DNA from: Selenomonadaceae bacterium
Lineage (GTDB): Bacteria > Bacillota > Negativicutes > Selenomonadales > Selenomonadaceae
Length of the DNA: 64,000 bases
Assembly: GCA_017535925.1 (NCBI GenBank)
Contig: JAFXTD010000055.1
Location: 1-64,000 of the forward strand
Direction of reading: 5' to 3'
Shown here one piece after another: positions 51,871 to 60,663 of this stretch. The translations under genes and the position numbers were made by a program. The notes beneath the pieces are model-generated. The model was not told where the DNA came from and ran no database searches. It saw only the letters and a program-made list of their open reading frames with translations. The first letter of the stretch is position 1. The number at the start of each line of letters is the position of its first letter.

Positions 51871-53700
51871 ATGATTCAGCGAGTTTTGAGCGGGCGATAT
51901 GAGCTCGAAGAAAAAATCGGCAGCGGCGGCATGGCTGAAGTCTACAAAGCCCACGACCGACTTCTTGCCCGCCCCGTCGCAATAAAAATTCTCCACGAGG
52001 CGTATCGTTCGGACGTGGAGTTCATTGAGCGTTTTCATCGCGAGGCAAAATCGGCGGCTCGTTTGTCTCATCCGAATATCGTCAGCATTTACGACGTGGG
52101 CGTCGCGGGCAATGACCATTATATCGTTATGGAATATGTTCAAAGCAACACGCTCAAGAAAAAAATTCAAGACGAGGGTCCGCTTGATATTTTGACGGCG
52201 GTTTCAATCGCCAAAGACATTGCAAACGGTCTCACGCACGCTCACGCAAACAACATTGTTCATTGCGACATTAAGCCGCACAATATTTTAATGACGGACG
52301 ACGGACACGCCAAGATTACCGACTTCGGGATAGCCCGCGCTGTCACCGAGTCGACGCTGACTTACGGCGGAAGCGTTATCGGTTCGGTGCATTATTTTTC
52401 GCCGGAACAAGCTCGCGGCGGTTCGATAACTCCAAAATCCGACGTGTATTCTTTGGGGATTGTGCTTTATGAAATGTTGACGAATCGTTTGCCGTTCACG
52501 GGCGATAATCCCGTTGCAATTGCCATGAAACATATCGAGGAAGAGCCGATTTCTCCCAGCCGCTATCGCCCGCAAATTCCGCCGATGTTGGAAGCAATTA
52601 TCTGCCGAGCCATGAGCAAGAGCCCCGAAATTCGCCCGTCAAGTTTCGAACTTGTCCAAGAGCTTTCAAACGTCGAGGCGGCATTGAGCGTGACGGTAAA
52701 GAACGACCCCGACGCTACACGAGTTTTGCCGCGAACGGAAATTCCTCCTCGACGCACGACCCGTCAAGGTTTGGGCGCGCAAGTGACTCAAGAAGAAAAT
52801 CCTCCGCAAGAAGAGCCTGCCGAATCAAAACCTTTTTACAAATCGAAATTATTCATAATGATGATGGCTTTGGTTTTGATGTTGGGCTTCGGCGTCGGGA
52901 TATTCGGTGCCTTCGGAAAAGTTTGGACTAAGGAAGAAACCGTGATTGTCCCCGAAGTCAAAGGCAAGCAGTTGGCATTGGCGAGGCAGATTTTGGAAGA
53001 CAACAAGTTGCGCGTCAATGTTGCCGAAACTTACGACGCAACCGTTCCCGCCGGTCAAGTCGTCTCTCAAGACCCCGATGTCGGCAAGACCGTCAAGAGC
53101 GACCGCCTCGTCACGATTTACGTCAGCAAAGGCGGCGAATCAATCGACATGCCCGACCTCGCAGGCTTGACAAAATCTGCGGCGATTGAACGACTTCAAA
53201 AGCTCGGCTTGAATTTGGGCAGCGTCTACGAAAAAGAATCTTCCTCCGAACCCGGAACCGTTTTATCTCACGACCCGACGACCGGCACGAAAATTAATCG
53301 CGGACAAGTCGTCGATTTGATTGTTTCACGCGGCGAACCCGAAAAGAAAGTTGAGGAAGTCAAGGTCACGAAAAAAGTTACGCACGTCCCGAACGTCGAG
53401 AACGCTAGCTTAAGCATTGCCGAAGAAGGAATTGAAGGGCGCGGACTTCACGTCGGAGCAATCACTTACCAAGACAGCAACCAAGCGGAAGGCACGGTCG
53501 TTGCGCAATATCCTTCGCCCGATTCGGAAGTTGAGCTTGGGTCGAGTGTCGATTTGGTTGTTGCACGCCGCCCCGAACCCGAACCTGTTCGCGAGCCGGA
53601 GCCTGTTCGTGAGCCGGAGCCGCAATCAAATGAATTCCCCGATATTCCGACTCAAAATGATGTGCCGAGCCGTGAAGGTGACCAAGCTAAGGAGCGATGA
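51871..53700 (+). CDS. pknB: PASTA-domain serine/threonine protein kinase (PrkC/Stk)
   Basis: A membrane sensor kinase of cell-wall growth. The kinase domain (1-270) has GSGGMAEVYKA, the ATP-lysine in VAIKIL, catalytic loop VHCDIKPHNIL and DFGIARAV. A linker, a transmembrane helix (near 335-355, LFIMMMALVLMLGFGVGIFGAF) and three extracellular PASTA domains follow. The catalytic-loop HRD is HCD. The tail has REPEPV repeats. The length is 609. Confidence 0.94.
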   Translation: MIQRVLSGRYELEEKIGSGGMAEVYKAHDRLLARPVAIKILHEAYRSDVEFIERFHREAKSAARLSHPNIVSIYDVGVAGNDHYIVMEYVQSNTLKKKIQDEGPLDILTAVSIAKDIANGLTHAHANNIVHCDIKPHNILMTDDGHAKITDFGIARAVTESTLTYGGSVIGSVHYFSPEQARGGSITPKSDVYSLGIVLYEMLTNRLPFTGDNPVAIAMKHIEEEPISPSRYRPQIPPMLEAIICRAMSKSPEIRPSSFELVQELSNVEAALSVTVKNDPDATRVLPRTEIPPRRTTRQGLGAQVTQEENPPQEEPAESKPFYKSKLFIMMMALVLMLGFGVGIFGAFGKVWTKEETVIVPEVKGKQLALARQILEDNKLRVNVAETYDATVPAGQVVSQDPDVGKTVKSDRLVTIYVSKGGESIDMPDLAGLTKSAAIERLQKLGLNLGSVYEKESSSEPGTVLSHDPTTGTKINRGQVVDLIVSRGEPEKKVEEVKVTKKVTHVPNVENASLSIAEEGIEGRGLHVGAITYQDSNQAEGTVVAQYPSPDSEVELGSSVDLVVARRPEPEPVREPEPVREPEPQSNEFPDIPTQNDVPSREGDQAKER

Positions 53701-53701
53701 T

Positions 53702-54574
53702 ATGAGGGAAATCGGACGCGTGATAAAATTTTACAACAGCTTTTTCTTCGTGAAGATCGGCGGCGAACTTATCCCTTGCAAGTTGCGCGGGCTGCTCAAG
53801 CGTGATAAAAAAATCGGCAGTGCGGTCTGTGTCGGAGACTTCGTGGAAATTTCAAGGCTTAAAGATAAAAGCGGCGTGATTGAAAGTGTTCAGTCGCGCC
53901 GTAATCTTTTAATCCGCCCGCTCGTTGCCAATGTCGACCGCGTGATTTTGACTTTTGCCGTCGACGCCCCGAAACTTCATCCGCTCTTGCTGAATCGATT
54001 TTTGGTCTTGGCGGAAAAATCTTCGCTCGACGAAATAATTATCTGCTTGAACAAAATCGACTTGGCGGCGGAGAAAAATTTTTTGGCGGAATATGAATCA
54101 CTGTATAAAATTTTGAGAGTGTCGGCTTTGACGGGCGAAGGCGTCGACAAACTGAAAAAAATTTTGTCGGAAGGCATGACGGTCTTCGCGGGTGCCAGCG
54201 GCGTCGGGAAGTCTTCGCTGCTTAATGCCGTCGATAAAAATCTCAAGTTGAAAGTCGGCTCTGTCAGCGAAAAAATTCTTCGCGGCAAGCACACGACCCG
54301 AATTTCCGAGCTGATTGAATTCGGCGGAGGTTTTCTGGTCGACACGCCCGGTTTCAGCGCGATTGACTTGGCGGAGGCGGGGCTTGACAAAAAAAATCTG
54401 TGGCATTGCTTCAAAGAGTTTGCGCCCTTCGCGACCGCTTGCAAATTTTTAAACGGTTGCAGTCACAGCCACGAGCCCGATTGCGGCGTCAAAGCTGCCG
54501 TCGAACGCGGAGAAATTTTGCGCGAACGTTACGAATCATATTTGACTTTGCTTGCCGAAGTCAGCGATAAATAA
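53702..54574 (+). CDS. rsgA: Ribosome small subunit-dependent GTPase RsgA
   Basis: A circularly permuted GTPase that aids 30S assembly. An N-terminal OB fold (IGRVIKFYNSFFFVKIGGELIPCKLRG) precedes G4 CLNKIDL, G5 VSALTGEG, G1 GASGVGKSSLLNAV and G3 DTPGFS. The C-terminal zinc site is CKFLNGCSHSHEPDC. The ATG has AAGGAG upstream. It is two bases after pknB, completing the stp-pknB-rsgA operon. The end overlaps the converging gene by 14 bases. Confidence 0.95.
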   Translation: MREIGRVIKFYNSFFFVKIGGELIPCKLRGLLKRDKKIGSAVCVGDFVEISRLKDKSGVIESVQSRRNLLIRPLVANVDRVILTFAVDAPKLHPLLLNRFLVLAEKSSLDEIIICLNKIDLAAEKNFLAEYESLYKILRVSALTGEGVDKLKKILSEGMTVFAGASGVGKSSLLNAVDKNLKLKVGSVSEKILRGKHTTRISELIEFGGGFLVDTPGFSAIDLAEAGLDKKNLWHCFKEFAPFATACKFLNGCSHSHEPDCGVKAAVERGEILRERYESYLTLLAEVSDK

Positions 54575-55187
54575 TTTCCACGCCGAACCACTGATTTTTT
54601 TCGTCCCACTTGTATTTGAGCTCACAAAAATTTTCTTGCTGCCACTGCTTGTACAAAAAAATTATCGTGTCACCTTCGGCGTAAAAATTTTCAAGGTAAT
54701 ATTCCGTCGGAATTTGTTTGCGCATGTCCAATGTGTCGAAAAATTTTACCCAAGTTCCGTCGCGGGAGCCGATAACTTTCATGGAATTGCCGCCGCCCGT
54801 TTCCGTCGCCAACAAATAAAATTCGCGCCCGTCGTCGCCGCTCAAGCGATAAATTTTCGTCAAGCCCTCGAACACGTAGACGGGCACCGCGTTTTCAAAA
54901 TCGCTGCTGCCGAATCGACTTGCGGAAGACTCAATCTCCTCGAAAGTTTTGCCGTGAGCTTGAATGTCTTCAAAAAGTGTGCAGTCGAAATGGAAAAACA
55001 AATCGCCGAAGGTCGCCGCGCCTTTTGAATAATCGCCGCCGGGCAAGTTGGAGCCTTCAATGTGCAACAGGTAAGGATTCGCGCCGAGTGAAACGCTTCC
55101 GAGCGATTGAGAGAGTTTCAAGTTCATTGCCGAAGCCTGCGCGGAAATTATCAGCAGACAAATTATCGTTGCCAAAAATTTTTTCAT
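54561..55187 (-). CDS. Secreted hypothetical protein, paralog 1
   Basis: A 208-residue protein with signal peptide MKKFLATIICLLIISAQASA. The mature part, rich in aromatic residues and beta strands, includes FFHFDCTLFEDIQ, VFEGLTKIYRLSGDDGREFYLLAT, KVIGSRDGTWVKFFDTLDMR and IIFLYKQWQ. The gene upstream is a paralog with the same plan (EIYRI..GWDFYLLKK, KVLGMRDDKWIEHLDAL, IIFRYQLQ). The family is not recognised. It converges with rsgA, overlapping by 14 bases. Confidence 0.7.
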   Translation of the reverse strand: MKKFLATIICLLIISAQASAMNLKLSQSLGSVSLGANPYLLHIEGSNLPGGDYSKGAATFGDLFFHFDCTLFEDIQAHGKTFEEIESSASRFGSSDFENAVPVYVFEGLTKIYRLSGDDGREFYLLATETGGGNSMKVIGSRDGTWVKFFDTLDMRKQIPTEYYLENFYAEGDTIIFLYKQWQQENFCELKYKWDEKNQWFGVEIIYR

Positions 55188-55738
55188 CGCTCAAGCACCT
55201 CCGTGTAAAATTTTTGATTATAGCCGTGCCAACGACAAATCACATCGATAATCTTATCTTGAAGTTGATAGCGGAAAATTATTCTGTTGTCCTGCGTAAA
55301 AAATTCCGTCATGCAAAAATTCCAACCGATATTATATTTTTCGCGCAGGGCAAGCGCATCCAAATGCTCAATCCATTTGTCGTCGCGCATGCCGAGAACT
55401 TTAATCGCGTCGCCGGTTTTCTTGAGCAGATAAAAATCCCAACCGCCCGTATTCTTTATCCGATAAATTTCCGTCTCGCCGCTCGTGTCGACGTTGACGG
55501 TATTTTTAATTTTGCGGTCGCCGAAAGCAGAAATTTTTTTTGCCGCGTCGAAGTGGAAATAAAAATATTCGTCGAATTGAGCCATGTGCTTGGAAATTTT
55601 TGCCGCGCCCTCAATTTGAAAACTTTCGCCGAAGAATGAAACCTTTCCAATCGGCTGCGGACGAAGTTCCAATCTCAAAGCCGAAGCCTGCGCGCAAATC
55701 AACGTCAGGAAAATCGTCAGCACAAAAAATTTTTTCAT
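55184..55738 (-). CDS. Secreted hypothetical protein, paralog 2
   Basis: A 184-residue protein with signal peptide MKKFFVLTIFLTLICAQASA, nearly the same as that of the next gene. Shared features are the mature start (LRLELRPQPIGKVSFF), FFYFHFDAAKKI-like segments, ETEIYRIKN, VLGMRDDKWIEHLDAL and a closing VICRWHGYNQKFYTEVL. A four-base overlap couples them. They look like a tandem duplication. GGGAGTG precedes the ATG at 55738; an earlier start would cover the terminator region. Confidence 0.7.
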   Translation of the reverse strand: MKKFFVLTIFLTLICAQASALRLELRPQPIGKVSFFGESFQIEGAAKISKHMAQFDEYFYFHFDAAKKISAFGDRKIKNTVNVDTSGETEIYRIKNTGGWDFYLLKKTGDAIKVLGMRDDKWIEHLDALALREKYNIGWNFCMTEFFTQDNRIIFRYQLQDKIIDVICRWHGYNQKFYTEVLER

Positions 55739-55767
55739 AAGCACTCCCTCCCGCGAAGATTTTAGCA

Positions 55768-55801
55768 CAAAAAAAGACAGCCTCAAAATTTTTTGAGACT
55801 G
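55768..55801 (-). terminator. Terminator of the AAA ATPase gene
   Basis: On the minus strand CAGTCTCAAAA pairs with TTTTGAGGCTG and is followed by TCTTTTTTT. Confidence 0.75.
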
Positions 55802-55832
55802 CCCGAAAATTTTTTAAGCCTATCCGAAAAAT

Positions 55833-57887
55833 TTATCTCACAAAGCCGAGTTTGCGTTCGTCACGATATTTTTTGTCGATATTAACATCGAAGTCCTCAA
55901 CTTTGAAACCGGTCAAATCTTCTTTGGTGACTTCGCCCTTTAATTGGACAATGCGTTGAGCTTGCTTGAGCCAAGCCTGTTCGAGAAGCGTGCGAACGAA
56001 TCTGCCGTTGCCGAAATTTTTTTTCTTGGCGACGCGCTTAAAAATTTGCTTGCAATGTTCGGCGACTTCCTCCGAAATTTCAAAGCCGCGTCGACGAGCC
56101 ATCAACTTGAAAATTTCGGTGAGTTCGTCGGGCGTGTAATCGGGGAAGTTTACGTGGAAGGCGATTCGGCTGCGCAAGCCCTCGTTGCGATTGAGGAAGT
56201 CTTTCATTTTATCGGGATAGCCCGCGAAAATTACAATCACGTCGTCGCGATGATTCTCCATTTCTTGGACAATCGTGTTAATCGCCTCGTCGCCGAAAGT
56301 CATGTGTTCGCCGTCGGACAAGCTGTAAGCCTCGTCGATAAAGAGGACACCGCCGCGAGCCTCACGGAATTTATCGCGAACGGCTTTTGCAGTCCAGCCT
56401 ACATATTTTGCAACCAAATCTGCGCGCCCGCATTCGACAAAACGACCCGTCTTCAAGACACCGTCACGGGCAAGAATCTGGGCGATAAGGCGGGCGACCG
56501 TCGTCTTGGCAGTGCCGGGCGTTCCCGTGAAGCTCATATGCAAAGCCGTCTTCTGCTTTTCGAGGTTCATATCCGTGCGCATTTTCTGAACGCGATGCGC
56601 CGCGATAATCTGTTCGATAAGAGCCTTTTGCTCCTTCAAGCCGATCATCTCTTGGAAGTCGGAATAAGCGTCGTTGTTTTTTTCTTCCGTCTCCACTTTC
56701 AAGCGGTCAATCTCGCGATAGGCGGGATAAGTTTTATTTTTCAAAGAGCTGTTGAAAAGTTTTTCGCGTATGCCGTAAATGTCTGACGCGCTGAAAGTCA
56801 ATTTGTCGCCCAGAGCCTCCAAGAGTTCCTCGTCGGTGTAAAGACTCATTGACGAATCGGAAGTTTCCATCAAATCTTTCAAGTAGCGCAATGCCGTTTC
56901 GCGATTGCCCGCGCCCTCGTGCAATTCGATTATGTGCAAGTCGTCTTGAAGTCTTGAGGTAAGTTGCGGCGCGAAGCCGGGCTTGTCAACCAATTCTATG
57001 AAGATACAAAGCGTGTTGCGTTGATAGCGTTTGACGGTCTCGGCAATGAATTCGACGACCTGTTCATAAGCGTGCGCGAATTGTCCGGTGTTGACGCGTT
57101 CGCCGCTAAGTTCGATAACGACCGTGCCGCCCGCCGCGTTTTCCAAAATCCGTTCAAAGTCGCTCTCGTCGTAGCAGTTGTCGGTGACGTTTGTAATGAT
57201 GTTGAGTCGGCGGCTGACGAGGCGTTTGTTGGTGTAAAGAGTGGCAACGAGAAGATTCGACAGGGAAAGTGCGGCGTTGGTGTTGCCCGCGAGGATTTTG
57301 TAATGAACAGGTTGACCGTAGAAGTGGTGCACGTTTTCTTTTGAATAGATGCGTTCAAATTCTTCTTTGAAAGTTTCGTCGGCGAGAAGGGTTTGCGCGT
57401 CTTTCTTCGCCGATTCAAAGCTCAAACGTTTAACGGGACAAATTGCCTCCGTCAATCGGAACGTCCGATTTTCCAAGCAATCAAGTCCCAAGTCTTGATT
57501 AATCTGGAAATAGTCGAAGTTAAAATTTTCGGAACGGTTTGCCCTGTCGAAGATTTTGCTGAATTTCATCGCGGTTATTTCTTCGAGGTCTTTAACTTTG
57601 ACATTTTTTATGCCGAAATCTTCGCGATCCGAAAAAAATTTTTCAAGGAGCCTGGTCAATTTGGCGGTAGTCAATTCTTGGAAACCGTCAACGGCGACCA
57701 ACATTTGAAAGACATTTTGCCTTGCGCGGTGAATCAAAACTCTGACCTTATCGCCGTCAATGCCTTCCGAAAGTGCCGCGCTCAAATCGCTCAAATGAAA
57801 CTTAAAGGCGCGTTTCATTTCGATTGAGTTGCCGATGTTCTTGTCGGCTTTCAGTTCGCAGGTTATCTGAAATTTGTAGAAAAGCAT
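55833..57887 (-). CDS. CbxX/CfqX-type AAA ATPase
   Basis: A 684-residue protein. The C-terminal third is a CbbX/SpoVK-type AAA module: Walker A TGTPGTAKTTVARLIA, pore loop KYVGWTAK, Walker B GGVLFIDEAYSLSDGE, sensor VIFAGYPDKM and arginine finger NEGLRSRIAFHV. The central part resembles a second, degenerate AAA module (LAGNTNAALSLSNLLVATLY; GGTVVIELSGERVN). The N-terminal 190 residues are unique. The protein could remodel a surface or metabolic complex. The leader has a palindrome and a short ORF, so regulation at the RNA or DNA level is likely. Confidence 0.8.
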   Translation of the reverse strand: MLFYKFQITCELKADKNIGNSIEMKRAFKFHLSDLSAALSEGIDGDKVRVLIHRARQNVFQMLVAVDGFQELTTAKLTRLLEKFFSDREDFGIKNVKVKDLEEITAMKFSKIFDRANRSENFNFDYFQINQDLGLDCLENRTFRLTEAICPVKRLSFESAKKDAQTLLADETFKEEFERIYSKENVHHFYGQPVHYKILAGNTNAALSLSNLLVATLYTNKRLVSRRLNIITNVTDNCYDESDFERILENAAGGTVVIELSGERVNTGQFAHAYEQVVEFIAETVKRYQRNTLCIFIELVDKPGFAPQLTSRLQDDLHIIELHEGAGNRETALRYLKDLMETSDSSMSLYTDEELLEALGDKLTFSASDIYGIREKLFNSSLKNKTYPAYREIDRLKVETEEKNNDAYSDFQEMIGLKEQKALIEQIIAAHRVQKMRTDMNLEKQKTALHMSFTGTPGTAKTTVARLIAQILARDGVLKTGRFVECGRADLVAKYVGWTAKAVRDKFREARGGVLFIDEAYSLSDGEHMTFGDEAINTIVQEMENHRDDVIVIFAGYPDKMKDFLNRNEGLRSRIAFHVNFPDYTPDELTEIFKLMARRRGFEISEEVAEHCKQIFKRVAKKKNFGNGRFVRTLLEQAWLKQAQRIVQLKGEVTKEDLTGFKVEDFDVNIDKKYRDERKLGFVR

Positions 57888-57914
57888 TTTGTTTCCCTCC
57901 GTGTCAGCAGTTAT

Positions 57915-57962
57915 TCACTTTTCAAAGATAAAGGTGACTTGATTGCCACGCTGCTCGACCAA
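57915..57962 (-). CDS. Putative 15-residue leader peptide of the AAA ATPase gene
   Basis: TTG 57962 is preceded by AAGGAGG with a six- to seven-base spacer, and reads MVEQRGNQVTFIFEK then TGA. It ends 28 bases before the ATPase ATG, which has its own GGAGGG. A strong ribosome-binding site on so short a frame suggests a leader ORF or decoy. It is not demonstrated. Confidence 0.35.
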   Translation of the reverse strand: MVEQRGNQVTFIFEK

Positions 57963-57988
57963 AAAGTTCCTCCTTCCCGTTTTTCAGT

Positions 57989-58004
57989 CGATAAAATTTT
58001 ATCG
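57989..58004. promoter_or_regulatory. 16-bp perfect palindrome, candidate operator
   Basis: CGATAAAATTTTATCG is a perfect inverted repeat in the untranslated region, downstream of a TATAAT-like element (near 58029-58035 on the minus strand). It contains the octamer AAAATTTT that is abundant in this genome. Confidence 0.4.
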
Positions 58005-58056
58005 TAAAAAAAAGATTTTCCTTAAGCAGGGAAAAGCATTATACCACAATCAATCC

Positions 58057-58086
58057 AAAAAAAAACCTCCGTCGGCTGTTCGGAGG
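58057..58086 (-). terminator. Terminator of metA, usable in both directions
   Basis: CCTCCG and CGGAGG flank a nine-base loop. A run of nine T follows on the minus strand and seven T on the plus. Confidence 0.8.
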
Positions 58087-58095
58087 AAATTTTTT

Positions 58096-59028
58096 TCAGA
58101 AGAAATTTTTGCTGCTGATTGATTCCAATTCGTAAGGCGTCTCTTGATAGACGTAATAGTTTAACCAGTTGGCAAAGAGCAAATGCGCCACGCTTCGCCA
58201 CTTGACGACGGGCTCTTTGGTCGGGTCGTCGTTCGGAAAATAATTTTGCGGCACATTCGGATTCAAGCCCGCCCGAACGTCGCGCTCGTATTCGTTTTTC
58301 AAAGTGTTCGGGTCGTATTCGGCATGACCCGTGATAAAAAACAATCGCTTCTCCAAATCGGCTACGGCATAGACTCCGACCTCGTCCGATTCGGATAAAA
58401 GAGTAAGCGCGGGAACTTTTTCAATGTCCTCTCGACGCGTTCCGGTGTATCTTGAGTGCGGAACAAAAAATCTGTCGTCGAAGCCGCGCAGAAGTTTTTC
58501 ATGCTTGACGCAAAGCTTGTGCTCATAGACGCCCGAAATTTTTTCCGGCAAAATATATTTCGGCACGCCGTAATGATAATACAAGCCCGCCTGCGCGCCC
58601 CAACAAATGTAAAACGACGACCAAGCATGAGTTTTGCTCCACTCCATAATTTCGGCAAGCTCTTTCCAATAAGTCACGTCCTCAAATTCGACAAGCTCAA
58701 GCGGCGCGCCCGTCATGATAAAGCCGTCGTAATTTTTATTTTTAACGTCGTCGAACGTCCCGTAAAATTCGGTGAGATAATCTTTGGGCGTGTGCTTCGG
58801 CGTGTAAGTGCGCGTGTAAATGAAATCGACTTCGACTTGCAAGGGCGTGTTGCCCAAAAGTCTCAACAGTTGCGTTTCCGTCACGGGCTTTATCGGCATG
58901 AGGTTCAAGATTAAAATTTTCAGCGGGCGAATGTCTTGCGCATAGGCTCGGTCGGCGTTCATGACGAAAATATTTTCGCCCTCCAAGATATGTGTTGCGG
59001 GTAAGTTGTTCGGTATTTTTATCGGCAA
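58096..59028 (-). CDS. metAA: Homoserine O-acetyltransferase (MetA family)
   Basis: First committed step of methionine synthesis. The 310 residues show [20 protein letters not shown], the catalytic C142 in [16 protein letters not shown] and a histidine in [14 protein letters not shown]. Residue 111, in GAPLELVEF, is glutamate; E. coli MetA has glycine here. Glu111 is reported to favour acetyl-CoA over succinyl-CoA in this family. The gene is alone between a terminator and a hairpin element. I saw no SAM riboswitch in the short leader. Confidence 0.93.
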   Translation of the reverse strand: MPIKIPNNLPATHILEGENIFVMNADRAYAQDIRPLKILILNLMPIKPVTETQLLRLLGNTPLQVEVDFIYTRTYTPKHTPKDYLTEFYGTFDDVKNKNYDGFIMTGAPLELVEFEDVTYWKELAEIMEWSKTHAWSSFYICWGAQAGLYYHYGVPKYILPEKISGVYEHKLCVKHEKLLRGFDDRFFVPHSRYTGTRREDIEKVPALTLLSESDEVGVYAVADLEKRLFFITGHAEYDPNTLKNEYERDVRAGLNPNVPQNYFPNDDPTKEPVVKWRSVAHLLFANWLNYYVYQETPYELESISSKNFF

Positions 59029-59047
59029 TGTGATTACCTCCTTAGGA

Positions 59048-59285
59048 ACGGGGACTGTTGGTAAATTACATCGACGGCTCGATTGAACGGCTTAAAACCT
59101 TTTATTTTTTTAATCTACTTTTCTTTTGCAGCGCCCAAAAGAAAAGTAGCAAAAGAAAAGGGCGTTTCGCCCCGCTGTAAAAACATCCTGTTTTTAACGC
59201 GGGCGGCCGTCATCCGTGACGGCTGGGTCTTCACTCACCGTTGCTTTTTGGTTTTTTTCAACAAGCTTCGACCGCCGTTCCCCGT
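59048..59285 (+). repeat. Multi-hairpin dispersed element, copy 7
   Basis: The left end ACGGGGACTGTTGGTAAATT is like that of copy 4. P1 is CTACTTTTCTTTTG/CAAAAGAAAAGTAG (from 59115), P2 is TAAAAACA/TGTTTTTA around TCC and P3 is GCCGTCA/TGACGGC. The right flank is degenerate, with AACAAGC. It occupies the whole space between metA and the next gene. Confidence 0.75.
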
Positions 59286-59290
59286 AAACT

Positions 59291-60169
59291 TTAATCAAGC
59301 GAATAGCGGGTCACCCAATTTGAATTATTTTTGACGTAGGCGCGCAGACGAACGAGACCTTTGTAATCTGGGTCGTCGCTGTGAATCATGCGATAGGCTC
59401 CGTCGTATTCGTCTTTGAGCTCCTGCCAAGAATTCGTCGGCGTCCAAATTTGTCCGTCCTTGATAACTTCGGTGCCCTGCGTCAAGTTGACGGCTTTTTT
59501 CATGAAACGAATTTCAATCGTCTTGCCCTGCGAATCTTTTTTGACCATCCACTCCCAAAGAATCAAGTTGGTGCCCTTTAGGCGCATGGTCGTCGTGTCG
59601 GCAGTCAAGTTTGTCGTGTTGCCTTCGCCGTCGGTATAAGTCCATAAGTCAAGCCAGCGTTCTTCGGTCGGAGCACGTTTGCGATCGCGTTCGCCGAATC
59701 GAAAAACTTCATCGACAATCGCGCAATAAAATTCCTCGTCGAAAGAACGCGTGGTGATTTCTTTTACGCGCCCTTCCTCCTTAGACCAAACAACTTGATG
59801 GGCGGTGTTGTAAAAATCTTCGCGGACATATTGAAGCGTGCGGTTTTGCGGATTCACTCTAAGCAATGCCAAGCTGTAAGCCAAATTGCGCGGGTCGGGC
59901 AAGATATTTTGTATCCCGTAATTTTTAATCGTCTCTGCCGCGCCTTCGTAAGAGTAAGTCGTTTTCGTCCAAGCCTCAATCTCTATTGCGATTTCCCTGC
60001 CGTCGTTGGTGACGACTTTCTTTTTGACGGTCACGGATTCCGGCTCGAAGTACTTGCTGTATTTGTCGTTTGAATCAAGCCAAAACCATTGCGTTTCCGC
60101 GAAAGCCTCTTGCGCCGCGAAAAAAATCGACGCGCAGATAATTGCAAGGGCAAAAAATTTTTTTAGCAA
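59291..60169 (-). CDS. Secreted hypothetical protein
   Basis: About 292 residues with signal peptide LLKKFFALAIICASIFFAAQEAFA. The mature protein has two similar parts, with WFWLDSNDKYSKYFEPESVTVKKK and LTADTTTMRLKGTNLILWEWMVKK, suggesting a duplicated beta-rich domain. The TTG at 60169 is eight bases after GAGAGG and is preferred to the GTG at 60178, which overlaps the next gene. No family is recognised. Confidence 0.65.
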   Translation of the reverse strand: MLKKFFALAIICASIFFAAQEAFAETQWFWLDSNDKYSKYFEPESVTVKKKVVTNDGREIAIEIEAWTKTTYSYEGAAETIKNYGIQNILPDPRNLAYSLALLRVNPQNRTLQYVREDFYNTAHQVVWSKEEGRVKEITTRSFDEEFYCAIVDEVFRFGERDRKRAPTEERWLDLWTYTDGEGNTTNLTADTTTMRLKGTNLILWEWMVKKDSQGKTIEIRFMKKAVNLTQGTEVIKDGQIWTPTNSWQELKDEYDGAYRMIHSDDPDYKGLVRLRAYVKNNSNWVTRYSLD

Positions 60170-60174
60170 GATAA

Positions 60175-60621
60175 TCACCTCTCCGCAAGTCGGCGATTAA
60201 TTTCCTCGTCCAATTCCGCGACGCCCGCGCCGGTTTGTGAACTCACGCAAAGAGTTTTCAAGCCCGAAACTTCTTTGACAGCCGCAGCCAATGACTCGCC
60301 GCCGTCCGCGAATTTGTCAGCTTGACTTATCACGACGATTACCGATGAGCCCGCCTTCTTCAGTTTGCTTATCCAAGCCAGCTCCAGTTCAAACGAATCG
60401 TCCGTTATCAACATGAGCGCGACTTCAACGCTTTGCGCGGATTTTTCTGCGGTTGAGTCTTCCACGTCCACGCCGACCGTATCGACCAACATGACTCGTG
60501 TCACGCCGCTGATTTCCATTGCGCTGAACGCCGCGTCCTGTATAATTTTTTGCCTCGTCAGCGCGTACATCAAAGCCGATTTGCCGCTCTTGCGCTTGCC
60601 GAAAATTCCTACTTGTCTCAT
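60175..60621 (-). CDS. Small GTPase, HydF/Era-like G domain
   Basis: A 148-residue P-loop GTPase: G1 GIFGKRKSGKSALM, G3 VDTVGVDV and G5 SSQTGAG. The G4 motif, usually NKxD, is SQAD. Unlike HydF or Era there is no clear G2 TT and no C-terminal domain. P-loop and overall order are close to the G domain of HydF. A role in metal-cluster or envelope assembly is guesswork. Confidence 0.65.
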   Translation of the reverse strand: MRQVGIFGKRKSGKSALMYALTRQKIIQDAAFSAMEISGVTRVMLVDTVGVDVEDSTAEKSAQSVEVALMLITDDSFELELAWISKLKKAGSSVIVVISQADKFADGGESLAAAVKEVSGLKTLCVSSQTGAGVAELDEEINRRLAER

Positions 60622-60663
60622 GACTTCGCAACCTCCTCTTTTCGGGCGATTATATCAAACTTT

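Noticed and set aside
59029-59290. A SAM or T-box riboswitch upstream of metA
   Set aside because: The region is filled by copy 7 of the hairpin element; the metA leader is too short and lacks the conserved cores.
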